Source of the DNA: a virus
Direction: 5' to 3' (one strand)
IMG/VR virus record: IMGVR_UViG_3300033145_000274
Span: 1 to 64,000 of that record
DNA: 64,000 bases
Shown: in pieces, positions 38,073 to 44,583 of the stretch
How positions within the stretch are numbered: position 1 is the first letter of the stretch
How the letters are laid out: each line of letters opens with the position of its first letter
Position numbers and translations under genes: made by a program
Notes under the pieces: model-generated
The model's database searches: none
What the model saw: the letters and a program-made list of their open reading frames with translations, nothing else
Told to the model about the DNA's origin: nothing

Positions 38073-38259
38073 CGTCGTCCTCCGTTGTGGGTGCGAAGCC
38101 CCACTCTTTTGTGTTGCCAACAATAGCAGCTTGGGCAGCCTCGGTTTCTGGGTCGAGAATTTTTAAGTCGTCTTCGACTGCTTGCTTGACATTTTCGTCC
38201 CCTTGCGTGTATAACAAAGAGGGGATAAGTGGTGGTTTGGTCTCACTATCGTTCGACAT
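38038..38259 (-). CDS. First gene of the leftward operon, unknown
   Basis: A 73-residue acidic protein (MSNDSETKPPLIPSLLYTQG...EDDDEDKSPKLRKP). It is the first gene downstream of the divergent promoter region and overlaps the next gene by 35 bases. The reading frame is supported by position and coupling; function unknown. Confidence 0.6.
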   Translation of the reverse strand: MSNDSETKPPLIPSLLYTQGDENVKQAVEDDLKILDPETEAAQAAIVGNTKEWGFAPTTEDDDEDKSPKLRKP

Positions 38260-38345
38260 ACTAATCTCCTAGTTTGAACTCGGTTTGTGCGAAGCACCAC
38301 TTTATTATACACACTAACACAGTGATTTTTCAAGGAGAATCGAAA
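38260..38345. promoter_or_regulatory. Divergent promoter region between left and right arms
   Basis: This 86-base gap separates the last leftward and first rightward genes. The minus strand carries GTGTATAATAAAG (TATAAT complement at 38304-38309). The plus strand carries TATTATACAC plus AAGGAGA for the 38346 start. An inverted repeat GTGC-GAA-GCAC lies at 38287-38297. It is the natural switch point between the two arms. Confidence 0.6.
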
Positions 38346-38573
38346 ATGAATCAGATTTGGAGTCCAATTGAGGAGCAATTCATTAGAGACAATGCCGATA
38401 TCGTAACTGATGAAGTAGGCGCCGCTCAGCTTAGTGCGATAGTAGGCCGTCCTATCAGTATTTATGCCTGGCGGAAAAAGAGGCAGAAGATGGGGTTACA
38501 CAAAGCTCCGGGGAGGGGCGTTTGTAAGGTATTGCAGCAACACCAGCCCATGGCTATGAGGAGAGTAGTATGA
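38346..38573 (+). CDS. Small helix-turn-helix-like protein
   Basis: A 75-residue basic protein starting MNQIWSPIEEQFIRDNADIV (AAGGAGA upstream). The pattern IRDNADIVTDEVGAAQLSAI, then ISIYAWRKKRQKMGL, looks like a short HTH that reads DNA. As the first rightward gene, next to the divergent promoter, it may regulate both arms. It overlaps the next gene by ATGA. Confidence 0.6.
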   Translation: MNQIWSPIEEQFIRDNADIVTDEVGAAQLSAIVGRPISIYAWRKKRQKMGLHKAPGRGVCKVLQQHQPMAMRRVV

Positions 38574-38833
38574 GAGAACCGAGGTTGTTTAGAGGGCCCA
38601 ACAAAGAGGTTCTGACTGTCGATGTAACGCTATTGCACTTTGGCTTGTGTAAGTGCAGAAGTATTGCAGAAGCGGCTCTAGCGCAAGAGTCAGAACAAGC
38701 TGATATGACGGTTGTGCTGGAGGAAATCATAGATACAGTTCAGACGACCATGCATGATATTGAAGACAGTGCGATGTTGGATGAAGTTCAAGCACTGTTA
38801 GCAGGGGCAGAGGGGGCAAAAGTGGCGGTTTGA
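38570..38833 (+). CDS. Small acidic protein, unknown
   Basis: An 87-residue protein, coupled to the HTH-like gene through an ATGA overlap. N-terminal beta-like part (KEVLTVDVTLLHFG), then acidic helices (ESEQADMTVVLEEIIDTVQ). No recognised family. Confidence 0.6.
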   Translation: MREPRLFRGPNKEVLTVDVTLLHFGLCKCRSIAEAALAQESEQADMTVVLEEIIDTVQTTMHDIEDSAMLDEVQALLAGAEGAKVAV

Positions 38834-39478
38834 TTCAGAAGTAGTGGCGGTTATTTCTGAAAATAAAAAGTAGTCGTTTGAATTCTTTGGGGGCTTGCTG
38901 CTTTTGCACCCCCCGCGCCCAGCCGGGGGGTATGTACCCCCCCCACCCTCCATTTATACTAACCCCCCTAGGGTTCCCCCCTCCCCCTTACCCAACCCCC
39001 TCCTCCGGGCTATCGACCCCCTCTGGGTATGTACTCACTCGGGACTACTTCCCCCCTCTACGTGAGTATCTCTCTGTGGTGTGCCATCCCCTCTCGATGC
39101 GTACCACTGTGGTATTAGCTTAGAGTACACCGTACCCTATAGCAAATCCCATGCCAATCAAAAACACCGTTTCCCCCCTCCGATGGTTCCCAACGATTTT
39201 CCAACCAGGGTAAAATCAACCTAACATGTTGCAGCGAACCAACTTAGGTACTCCATACTTCTGGGGGGTGCTGCTCTGAAAGCGGGGGGTGGGGTGATTC
39301 GGAGGGAAGAAAAACACCGAAAGAAAGATTCTCGAAAGATTTTAACCCGTTGCTACCAAACGGGTTACGACACAAGATGATTCTAGCTTGTTTCCAAGCT
39401 TAGAATAACCGATACAATACAAGGGCGGGCCGACAAAGGCTCGGAACACAACACCACCACAAACCGAAAGGGAACACA
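38834..39478. other. Non-coding C-rich region with hairpins
   Basis: About 645 bases with no convincing gene. 38905-39075 is dominated by runs of 3-8 C (G-runs on the minus strand). Further right are two perfect hairpins, AACCCGTT/AACGGGTT at 39344-39366 and ATTCTAGCTTG/CAAGCTTAGAAT at 39380-39406, followed by CCGATACAAT, which resembles the spacer and -10 of the early promoters and may drive the gene at 39479. A replication origin or other control site is possible but unproven. Confidence 0.5.
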
Positions 39479-39826
39479 ATGGCAACCACTACCACTAACA
39501 CACGCAAACTACGGGAAGCTATCTCGGAACTATCGACGGGTTCCGTTACACACACCCTACAGGCCAAACGTGCCCTCCCCAAACGTAGTACGTACTACGA
39601 AAACGTAGCTGAGTGGCACAACCTGTTGGAGGGGGTACTGGAGAATTATGGGTATACTACCGAAGAACCCTGTCCTGCCATTCACACCGACTATGGGCGG
39701 GGTGTTGCCACCCTAGTCATCGACCCCGCCATGGCCAGCCACACCCCCGTACGGGTGTCTTACATCCACTATCAGTGGTATCGGATGCCGTCCCTACGGT
39801 GGGAAGTAGTCTGTTACCCCGCATGA
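39479..39826 (+). CDS. Unknown protein of the GC-rich block, gene 1
   Basis: A 115-residue protein with a Thr-rich N-terminus (MATTTTNTRKLREAI) and an aromatic C-terminus (VSYIHYQWYRMPSLRWEVV). Weak ribosome site (AAAGGGAAC). First of four unknown genes with high GC and C-runs. A hairpin follows the stop. Confidence 0.65.
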   Translation: MATTTTNTRKLREAISELSTGSVTHTLQAKRALPKRSTYYENVAEWHNLLEGVLENYGYTTEEPCPAIHTDYGRGVATLVIDPAMASHTPVRVSYIHYQWYRMPSLRWEVVCYPA

Positions 39827-39841
39827 GGGGTGTACTGCCTA

Positions 39842-39859
39842 GCCCCCTTGCGAGGGGGC
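39842..39859 (+). terminator. Intergenic GC hairpin 1 of the GC-rich block
   Basis: GCCCCCT/AGGGGGC with a TGCG loop, followed 10 bases later by a T-run. It may be a weak terminator or an RNA-processing or stability element. Confidence 0.5.
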
Positions 39860-39901
39860 CTGGTTGTACTGTTTTTCAACCCCTCTCAAGGAGTACGAGT
39901 T

Positions 39902-40402
39902 ATGTCAAGCAAAAAAGTGCAGAAAGTCACCCACAGCGAACTGGCCACCCTCTTGGGGAGTCTCAAGGGTGCTACGATTCTCAGCCTCACCTGGACGGGG
40001 GGTGACCCCGCCCGCTACAAGAGGGACCACGGACGGATTACCAAGGTATCCCGCTACAGCGGAATGGTCAATGCCCGCTACGACCGGAAAAAAGCCAAGG
40101 AATTCGGCATCCCCCTCGACCAGGTGGAGACCAAGCCGGTCACCTGGAGGGAGAGGGAGGGCAAGACCCCCATTCTGAGGCATACCATGTATGGCACCCG
40201 CTATGTCGAGTTCTACCCCGCCAGCGGGGGCACAGCGTTCACCCTAGACGGCACCCCCTGCGAGCGGGGCGACGTGAGGGAGTTGCTCAAGCCCCCCAGC
40301 AAGGGTGGACCGGCGGTTGTCTACCGTACCCCCAAGCTGACTAGCATCAGCGGTGCGGTAATCGGTGGTACCACCTATCAGGTGGTTGCTGACCCCACCT
40401 AG
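39902..40402 (+). CDS. Unknown protein of the GC-rich block, gene 2
   Basis: A 166-residue basic protein starting MSSKKVQKVTHSELATLLGS after AAGGAG. Central part rich in Arg/Tyr/Lys (YKRDHGRITKVSRYSGMVNA), and a hydrophobic end (LTSISGAVIGGTTYQVVADP). No recognised domain; could bind nucleic acid. Confidence 0.7.
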   Translation: MSSKKVQKVTHSELATLLGSLKGATILSLTWTGGDPARYKRDHGRITKVSRYSGMVNARYDRKKAKEFGIPLDQVETKPVTWREREGKTPILRHTMYGTRYVEFYPASGGTAFTLDGTPCERGDVRELLKPPSKGGPAVVYRTPKLTSISGAVIGGTTYQVVADPT

Positions 40403-40410
40403 CACGGGGC

Positions 40411-40463
40411 CAGCGGGTGTCCCCCACAACGGGGGACGCTCGTCCTGCCCCACTACGGTGGGG
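40411..40463 (+). repeat. Intergenic GC hairpins 2 and 3
   Basis: GTCCCCC/GGGGGAC with loop ACAAC (about 40419-40437), then CCCCAC/GTGGGG (40448-40463). They fill the gap between genes 2 and 3 of the GC-rich block. No clear T-run, so processing or stability elements are as likely as terminators. Confidence 0.55.
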
Positions 40464-40503
40464 TAAGACCAGCGTTAACCACCCCCTGACTGAGGAGAAG
40501 AAA

Positions 40504-40890
40504 ATGCCCAGAATGAGTGAAGATGCCCTGCTCGATGCGGCCCTGGCCTCCCCCGATATGGCCCCCTTTGCCATGTTCGACCTAGACCTGGGGGGTATGA
40601 CCGACCCCCAAACGGGTGACCTGGTGTTCCCCGAATTCAACGGCCAATACACCCCCCTCTGGAGAATTACCCAGAATGGGGAAGAGACACAACGCCAACG
40701 GGAGCACGCCAAACAGGTGGCACGTACCCAGACCAGAGCGTTACACCTGGAGAGGGTCAAGGCCCTGGCCAAACGTATCGACGACGGACTCCCCCTATTC
40801 GAGGAAAATGCCCCCCTCGATGAGTGGCACCGCTTCTGGGGTGGTCTTACTCCTACTGAGAAGCTAGCCCAACTCGACATTGAAGACTAG
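40504..40890 (+). CDS. Unknown protein of the GC-rich block, gene 3
   Basis: A 128-residue acidic, helical protein starting MPRMSEDALLDAALASPDMA after GAGGAG. It contains NGEETQRQREHAKQVARTQT and HRFWGGLTPTEKLAQLDI. No family recognised. Confidence 0.7.
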   Translation: MPRMSEDALLDAALASPDMAPFAMFDLDLGGMTDPQTGDLVFPEFNGQYTPLWRITQNGEETQRQREHAKQVARTQTRALHLERVKALAKRIDDGLPLFEENAPLDEWHRFWGGLTPTEKLAQLDIED

Positions 40891-40903
40891 GGGCGGCGAC
40901 CTG

Positions 40904-40921
40904 CTCCCCCGCAAGGGGGAG
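40904..40921 (+). repeat. Intergenic GC hairpin 4
   Basis: CTCCCCC/GGGGGAG closed by a GCAA tetraloop, between genes 3 and 4 of the GC-rich block. Confidence 0.55.
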
Positions 40922-40966
40922 TTAGTCAGCGTTCCTTTCACACCCCCTATTTTGAGGAGAAAAGCG

Positions 40967-41362
40967 ATGAAAGCAGAATCCCGGACGTATACCGAAAACG
41001 GGGTACTGGTACACGAGCAAATGGTCCCCCACATGTGGGTGGTCATCAGTACGTACAACCCGTGTCCCACCACCACCCCATGGGACTACTACGGTATGAA
41101 AAACGTACGCGAGATTCAAACGGTACTCCGTAAGGTGGGTATCCACCCCGTCAGTTTGACTACCACTCGTACGCTACTCTACCCCGTTGGTTCTGGGCAG
41201 GGCGGGGCCGTCCGGTTTGGGGATAACATGACCCCCGGTACCTATCGGGTGGCAGTTAAGAAGCACCAAGAGAGGAGGGCACGGTCAGCCCTGGCAGCCC
41301 ACCACGAAGAGGTACTCAACTGGTTGGATGGCACGGCCCCCATGCCCGAGGCATGTCAGTAG
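40967..41362 (+). CDS. Unknown protein of the GC-rich block, gene 4
   Basis: A 131-residue protein starting MKAESRTYTENGVLVHEQMV after GAGGAG. Contains TPWDYYGMKNVREIQTVLRK and a basic helical C-terminus. A true terminator follows. Function unknown. Confidence 0.7.
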   Translation: MKAESRTYTENGVLVHEQMVPHMWVVISTYNPCPTTTPWDYYGMKNVREIQTVLRKVGIHPVSLTTTRTLLYPVGSGQGGAVRFGDNMTPGTYRVAVKKHQERRARSALAAHHEEVLNWLDGTAPMPEACQ

Positions 41363-41384
41363 GGTACGACCTACCCCCTAGTCT

Positions 41385-41409
41385 AGCCCCCACCACGGGG
41401 GCTTTCTTT
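41385..41409 (+). terminator. Terminator ending the GC-rich block
   Basis: AGCCCCC (41385-41391) pairs with GGGGGCT (41397-41403) followed by TTCTTT. Confidence 0.75.
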
Positions 41410-41411
41410 AT

Positions 41412-41461
41412 GTACCACCCCATCCAGGCTGCTGTGGCCCCCCATGAGCGGTAGTCAGCGA
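41412..41461 (+). repeat. 50-bp dispersed repeat, copy 1
   Basis: Starts GTACCACCCCATCC and ends GTAGTCAGCGA. Copies 2-6 share the CCCA-CC start, a GCCTG/GCTTGG centre and the GTAGTCAGCGA end. Confidence 0.55.
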
Positions 41462-41523
41462 GATTGTCTGTCAGTACCTCATAAGCAAGGAAGCATTATC
41501 TTGGAATTATTTGATTTGTGGGG

Positions 41524-41551
41524 TTGCTTTCGACGATATACATGGTATAAT
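41524..41551 (+). promoter_or_regulatory. Early promoter P1
   Basis: TTGCTT, 16-base spacer containing CGATA, TATAAT. Preceded by GGGG. Drives the 41575 gene. Confidence 0.75.
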
Positions 41552-41574
41552 CCAGTAGTTGAAAGGATACGACC

Positions 41575-41736
41575 ATGCCTGATGGATACAAGCGAAAAAG
41601 AAGGAACCGAGGGGATATGCGGTCACGATTCTACGCCGCATATCGGTCTGCTCGATTTGCTGCCCGTTTTGGTATGGTACGTATTGACGTAGTCCGAATC
41701 TGTGTTACAATCAGGGAGAAAAAAGATGAGCATTAA
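41575..41736 (+). CDS. Small very basic protein, 53 residues
   Basis: Reads MPDGYKRKRRNRGDMRSRFY; Arg/Lys make up a large share, suggesting nucleic-acid binding. AAAGGA lies upstream. Its 3' part contains promoter P2 and it overlaps the next start. Short and unrecognised, so moderate confidence. Confidence 0.45.
   Translation: MPDGYKRKRRNRGDMRSRFYAAYRSARFAARFGMVRIDVVRICVTIREKKDEH
41684..41711 (+). promoter_or_regulatory. Early promoter P2
   Basis: TTGACG, 16-base spacer with CCGAA, TACAAT; 15 bases upstream of the 41726 ATG. Confidence 0.6.
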
Positions 41737-42016
41737 GTTTCGCGTAGACAATACCGGTCTGGACGTGGATATTCACGTCAATAACGCCGATGAGGGGTTC
41801 TACACCAAGAGTATGTGCTGTGGGGGTATCGAACACCCCCCATTCGTCTCCGTCACATGGGGCCAGTGGAACCACGACATTACCCCCCCCACCAGTCGGA
41901 TGGTTACCATGTACCTCGATAGGGTGGATGTCCTTGAGCTACAAGAGGCCCTTGCCCAGCGATTGGGGGAGTTGGACAAGGCCCAAAAGGAGTACGACGA
42001 GGCCCAAGACACCTAG
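41726..42016 (+). CDS. Small early protein, unknown
   Basis: A 96-residue protein starting MSIKFRVDNTGLDVDIHVNN after GGGAG. Beta-rich N-terminal half with CCGG, and a C-terminal helix (LQEALAQRLGELDKAQKEYD). A terminator follows. No recognised family. Confidence 0.7.
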   Translation: MSIKFRVDNTGLDVDIHVNNADEGFYTKSMCCGGIEHPPFVSVTWGQWNHDITPPTSRMVTMYLDRVDVLELQEALAQRLGELDKAQKEYDEAQDT

Positions 42017-42031
42017 TCAGCCCCCTCCCTG

Positions 42032-42068
42032 AGCCCTGCTGGCGTTCCCCCGCCAGTGGGGCTTTTTT
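42032..42068 (+). terminator. Terminator
   Basis: AGCCCTGCTGGCG pairs with CGCCAGTGGGGCT, then TTTTTT. It directly precedes a CGTAAG box cassette. Confidence 0.85.
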
Positions 42069-42165
42069 CGTAAGTGCTTACGTCACAACGACTTACGTCA
42101 AAAGGGCGGCCCCCACATCGACGTAACCCCTTACACAGCAACGACTTACGAAAACCTCAAGTTTA
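42069..42165 (+). repeat. Intergenic CGACTTACG cassette, copy 1
   Basis: Palindrome CGTAAGTGCTTACG (42069-42082), then two ACGACTTACG boxes (about 42087 and 42141), a GGCGGCCCCC block, and TCAAGTTT. Same layout as copies near 43300, 44165, 46540, 47235, 48705, 50300 and 51525. Confidence 0.7.
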
Positions 42166-42169
42166 TGGG

Positions 42170-42197
42170 TTGACTTACCGATAACATATGATAGAAT
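42170..42197 (+). promoter_or_regulatory. Early promoter P3
   Basis: TTGACT, 16-base spacer with CCGATA, TAGAAT; TCAAGTTT upstream. The ATG at 42207 lies only 10 bases after the -10 box. Confidence 0.8.
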
Positions 42198-42206
42198 GAG
42201 GACACT

Positions 42207-42368
42207 ATGAACATTATCCGATTCCTGACCCACGTCGCCTATGTTGGCGATAAGCACCGCCCCGAGGGGGTCAGCGTCCCCCGCTGGCAAGCCATGGTGA
42301 AGTGGCTGGCCCTCCGCGATAGCGAGGGTCACAGCCGAACCAGCTTGGCGGCGGTCCATGAGCGATAG
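42207..42368 (+). CDS. Small early protein, possibly leaderless
   Basis: A 53-residue protein reading MNIIRFLTHVAYVGDKHRPE. The ATG lies at or within about 3 bases of the predicted transcription start, so a leaderless message is likely. Its last codons overlap copy 2 of the 50-bp repeat. Unrecognised. Confidence 0.5.
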   Translation: MNIIRFLTHVAYVGDKHRPEGVSVPRWQAMVKWLALRDSEGHSRTSLAAVHER

Positions 42369-42375
42369 TCAGCGA
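42327..42375 (+). repeat. 50-bp dispersed repeat, copy 2
   Basis: Starts GGTCACAGCCGAACCAGCTT and ends GATAGTCAGCGA, just before promoter P4. Confidence 0.5.
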
Positions 42376-42382
42376 ATTGGGC

Positions 42383-42410
42383 TTGCCATTGCCGAAAAGT
42401 ATGATATAAT
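42383..42410 (+). promoter_or_regulatory. Early promoter P4
   Basis: TTGCCA, 16-base spacer with CCGAA, TATAAT. Drives the 42444 gene. Confidence 0.75.
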
Positions 42411-42443
42411 ACAACAGTCACCACAACCACTGGAGGGCCAAAC

Positions 42444-42764
42444 ATGCCCCGTCTTACTCAAGCTCAAATGTCAAACCTCATGGTCATATACGACAATGAA
42501 ACCGACCCTGTGTGTCGCAACCACCTGGGCAGCATCATCCGCCGACAGGTGAAACTGTTCACGGACCGCCCCGCCACCACCGCCACGCCCCGGCCCTACG
42601 GCCCCAACGACTTCAGCCGTATGACCAACGAGGAAATCCACGCCGCCATGGGAACCGGCAAAATCCATGCCATTAAACTGGTAAGGGACCGCACACACCT
42701 GGGTTTGCTTGACGCCAAGCGGATGGTCGAACGCTTGGTTCCTGAGTGTGTCCAAACTTTCTGA
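42444..42764 (+). CDS. Small protein with L7/L12 C-terminal-like segment
   Basis: A 106-residue protein, GGAGGG upstream. Residues ~79-101 (IHAIKLVRDRTHLGLLDAKR) follow the pattern of the ribosomal protein bL12 C-terminal domain (IKxVRxxTxLGLKEAKxxVE), known in stand-alone phage proteins. The N-terminal 70 residues are different and polar. It may contact translation factors or other partners; that is inference. Confidence 0.65.
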   Translation: MPRLTQAQMSNLMVIYDNETDPVCRNHLGSIIRRQVKLFTDRPATTATPRPYGPNDFSRMTNEEIHAAMGTGKIHAIKLVRDRTHLGLLDAKRMVERLVPECVQTF

Positions 42765-42784
42765 AAACTTCTCAAGCTTTGGGG

Positions 42785-42813
42785 TTGACCCAACCGATAA
42801 AACATGATATAAT
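42785..42813 (+). promoter_or_regulatory. Early promoter P5
   Basis: TTGACC, 17-base spacer with CCGATA, TATAAT; TCAAGCTTTGGGG upstream. Drives the 42848 gene. Confidence 0.8.
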
Positions 42814-42847
42814 AGGGGCATACAACACACGAACAAGGGAGAAAATC

Positions 42848-43024
42848 ATGTGCGGTATTTGCGGCGGCGAAGTACATGTCAATGGTGACGGCGACCTCCT
42901 GTGTATGGGGTCATGCGGAAGCGTCTTGACCCGTGAGGAAATCGACGCAGACGAACCGTCCCACCCCCAAGTGGAAGAATGGGACAGTGAATGGGAGGAA
43001 TATCAAGACTTTTACGAGGGGTGA
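42848..43024 (+). CDS. Small zinc-ribbon-like acidic protein
   Basis: A 58-residue protein starting MCGICGGEVHVNGDGDLLCM; two cysteine pairs (CGIC, CMGSC) suggest a zinc ribbon, followed by an acidic tail (EEWDSEWEEYQDFYEG). GGGAG upstream. Partner unknown. Confidence 0.6.
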   Translation: MCGICGGEVHVNGDGDLLCMGSCGSVLTREEIDADEPSHPQVEEWDSEWEEYQDFYEG

Positions 43025-43283
43025 GGAGTGCTACCCAAAGTCTGGGGATGCTCACCCCCACCTTATATCCCCAAGGGGATTGGGGGGTTCAGGCGTAGCA
43101 TATCGTAAAGCTCTGTTGCTCAATGCGAAAGGCCCTGCCCCTCCCTTGAAAATCCATGGCCCCAGTACGGGGGCCACTCATGTGGGGGAGTGTACATAAC
43201 CCATGTGAGGAAGTGGTTGTTCGCCTCGTTCTACCACAATAATCCTGAGAATGAGGTTGCTATCTTTTCGTTTCTCTCCCTTG

Positions 43284-43320
43284 AGCCCTGCAACGACGTA
43301 AGTCGTTGTGGGGCTTTACT
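43284..43320 (+). terminator. Terminator hairpin with GTAA tetraloop
   Basis: AGCCCTGCAACGAC, GTAA, GTCGTTGTGGGGCT then T-rich. The stem contains the cassette motif ACGACGTAAGTCGT. Start of cassette copy 2. Confidence 0.75.
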
Positions 43321-43407
43321 TTACGTCAACAAGGCGGCCCCCGGCTTGACGCAACCCCTTGCTATCAAAGGATTTACGACAATCTCATAAACTCTCAAGT
43401 TTCGGCC

Positions 43408-43435
43408 TTGACTTTCCGATACACTATGATATAAT
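43408..43435 (+). promoter_or_regulatory. Early promoter P6
   Basis: TTGACT, 16-base spacer with CCGATA, TATAAT; TCAAGTTT upstream. Drives the radical SAM gene. Confidence 0.85.
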
Positions 43436-43457
43436 AGTCGTAACAAAGGGAGAAACC

Positions 43458-44153
43458 ATGTACTTGCAAATCACTACTCGTTGCAATATGTCCTGTGCTC
43501 ACTGTTGTTTTTCATGCACAAAAGAGGGGGATGACATGCCCCTCTCAGTCTTCCGCAAGGCCATTGAATTCGACTGCTACATCACACTGGGGGGTGGCGA
43601 ACCCACCCTACACAGACACTTCAATACCATGCTGCTGGAATCGCTAGCAAGCAAAGACCATGGAGAGGGGGGCTTGACAGTCATCACAAATGGCAGCGTC
43701 ACCCGCACAGCCCTATTGTTGGCAGCGTTGGCCAAGTCTAATGTACTAGATGCCCAAATTAGCCGCGATGAATACCACGACCCTATCGACCCACGAGTGG
43801 TCAGGGCCTTTGAGAAAATCGGGGAAAAAACCCGCTCCGTCACCCACCTCCAACACCACCCCGGCATCCGCAACACCACCCAACAGGACGACCCCAAACC
43901 CTACGGTAGGGGCATTGAACTATTGGGACTAGAACCAGACGACCTGGAACATGATGGTTCCGATTGTATGTGTTCCGACCACATTGTCAAGCCAAATGGC
44001 AATATCATGCAATGTGGGTGCCCCGACGCCCCCATGATAGGTGATGTAGAAAATGGTATTGGTGATTCCTGCTCGGGTGGTGGGGAGTGTTGTCATAGTT
44101 CCGAGTTTCACAACTGGTGTATAGAAAACGACCACGAACACTGGCTAGTATAA
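43458..44153 (+). CDS. Radical SAM protein with SPASM-like C-terminus
   Basis: A 231-residue protein starting MYLQITTRCNMSCAHCCFSC (AAAGGGAG upstream). C9, C13 and C16 form the CxxxCxxC site for a 4Fe-4S cluster that cleaves S-adenosylmethionine; GGGEPTLH near residue 40 is the SAM-binding GGEP motif. The C-terminus has many cysteines (CMCSDHIVKPNGNIMQCGCP, GDSCSGGGECC), like a SPASM auxiliary cluster. Such proteins modify peptides or other substrates. It has its own promoter and is flanked by terminators; substrate unknown. Confidence 0.85.
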   Translation: MYLQITTRCNMSCAHCCFSCTKEGDDMPLSVFRKAIEFDCYITLGGGEPTLHRHFNTMLLESLASKDHGEGGLTVITNGSVTRTALLLAALAKSNVLDAQISRDEYHDPIDPRVVRAFEKIGEKTRSVTHLQHHPGIRNTTQQDDPKPYGRGIELLGLEPDDLEHDGSDCMCSDHIVKPNGNIMQCGCPDAPMIGDVENGIGDSCSGGGECCHSSEFHNWCIENDHEHWLV

Positions 44154-44158
44154 CACCC

Positions 44159-44194
44159 GGCCCCGCATCGACGTAAGTTGGTGCGGGGCCTTGA
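44159..44194 (+). terminator. Terminator hairpin with GTAA loop
   Basis: GGCCCCGCATCGAC, GTAA, GTTGGTGCGGGGCC, then TTGACTT. Follows the radical SAM gene and begins cassette copy 3. Confidence 0.7.
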
Positions 44195-44195
44195 C

Positions 44196-44266
44196 TTACG
44201 ACGATAAGGTGGCCCCCGGCTTGACGCAACCCCTGTCGTGGCAACGACTTACGATAATCTCAAGTT
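44196..44266 (+). repeat. Intergenic CGACTTACG cassette, copy 3
   Basis: Contains GACTTACGACGATAAGGTGG, GGCCCCCGGC, then GCAACGACTTACGATAAT and TCAAGTT, as in copy 1. Confidence 0.65.
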
Positions 44267-44271
44267 GGTGA

Positions 44272-44300
44272 TTGACTTTGCCGATATAATATGGTAGAAT
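44272..44300 (+). promoter_or_regulatory. Early promoter P7
   Basis: TTGACT, 17-base spacer with CCGATA, TAGAAT. The next ATG (44307) is only 7 bases after the -10 box, so the transcript is leaderless or non-coding. Confidence 0.75.
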
Positions 44301-44306
44301 GACACC

Positions 44307-44426
44307 ATGAGCAAGGAAGCAACCTCTGTGTGGGTGTCTGTGTGTGATAACACGCCGTCCCACCCCAACCAGCTTGGTTGGCCGCGAATAAGTCGTAGTC
44401 AGCGACTTTGTGCAGTCTGGGGTTGA
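44307..44426 (+). CDS. Doubtful 39-residue ORF or small RNA
   Basis: Reads MSKEATSVWVSVCDNTPSHP to a TGA inside promoter P8. No ribosome site, predicted leaderless start, and half of it is copy 3 of the 50-bp repeat. A short non-coding RNA between two promoters is equally possible. It lies downstream of the radical SAM gene and carries two cysteines, but nothing more links them. Confidence 0.3.
   Translation: MSKEATSVWVSVCDNTPSHPNQLGWPRISRSQRLCAVWG
44355..44405 (+). repeat. 50-bp dispersed repeat, copy 3
   Basis: Starts CGTCCCACCCCAACCAGCTT and ends CGTAGTCAGCGAC, 17 bases before promoter P8. Confidence 0.55.
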
Positions 44427-44451
44427 CTTGTGGGCTACCGTGGTGTATAAT
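44423..44451 (+). promoter_or_regulatory. Early promoter P8
   Basis: TTGACT, 17-base spacer without CCGATA, TATAAT (in TGTATAAT). GGGG just upstream. Confidence 0.75.
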
Positions 44452-44468
44452 TGCATGGAGGGCAGAAA

Positions 44469-44579
44469 ATGAAGTGTCTAGTGTGCGGTCATAACATGGT
44501 ACAGAAACGTAATACACAGACCGGTAAAGTCTACTGGGTATGTGAAGCGTGTCAAGCAAGTATCAAAATAAAGGACTAA
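44469..44579 (+). CDS. Zinc-ribbon micro-protein
   Basis: 36 residues, MKCLVCGHNMVQKRNTQTGK ... CEACQ, with two CxxC pairs 21 residues apart: a minimal zinc ribbon. GGAGGG lies upstream. First gene of the operon with the phosphoribosyltransferase. Confidence 0.65.
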   Translation: MKCLVCGHNMVQKRNTQTGKVYWVCEACQASIKIKD

Positions 44580-44583
44580 AAAC

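Larger units (their letters stand above)
43025..43457 (+). other. Gene-free stretch with hairpins, terminator and promoter
   Basis: No credible gene. It contains a TGGCCCC/GGGGGCCA hairpin (about 43159-43177), a long polypyrimidine-rich part, then the terminator hairpin, CGACTTACG-type cassette and promoter P6. The first 250 bases have no assigned role. Confidence 0.5.

Noticed and set aside
38878-39123. Proline-rich frame across the C-run region
   Set aside because: It merely translates C-runs (Pro codons), lacks a ribosome site, and overlaps the hairpin/C-rich non-coding block.
42358-42552. ORF starting MSDSQR
   Set aside because: Its start lies in the 50-bp repeat and promoter P4, and it overlaps the better-supported 42444 gene in another frame.
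43190-43390. 66-residue ORF across the terminator and cassette
   Set aside because: It reads through the terminator hairpin and cassette repeats and has no ribosome site.
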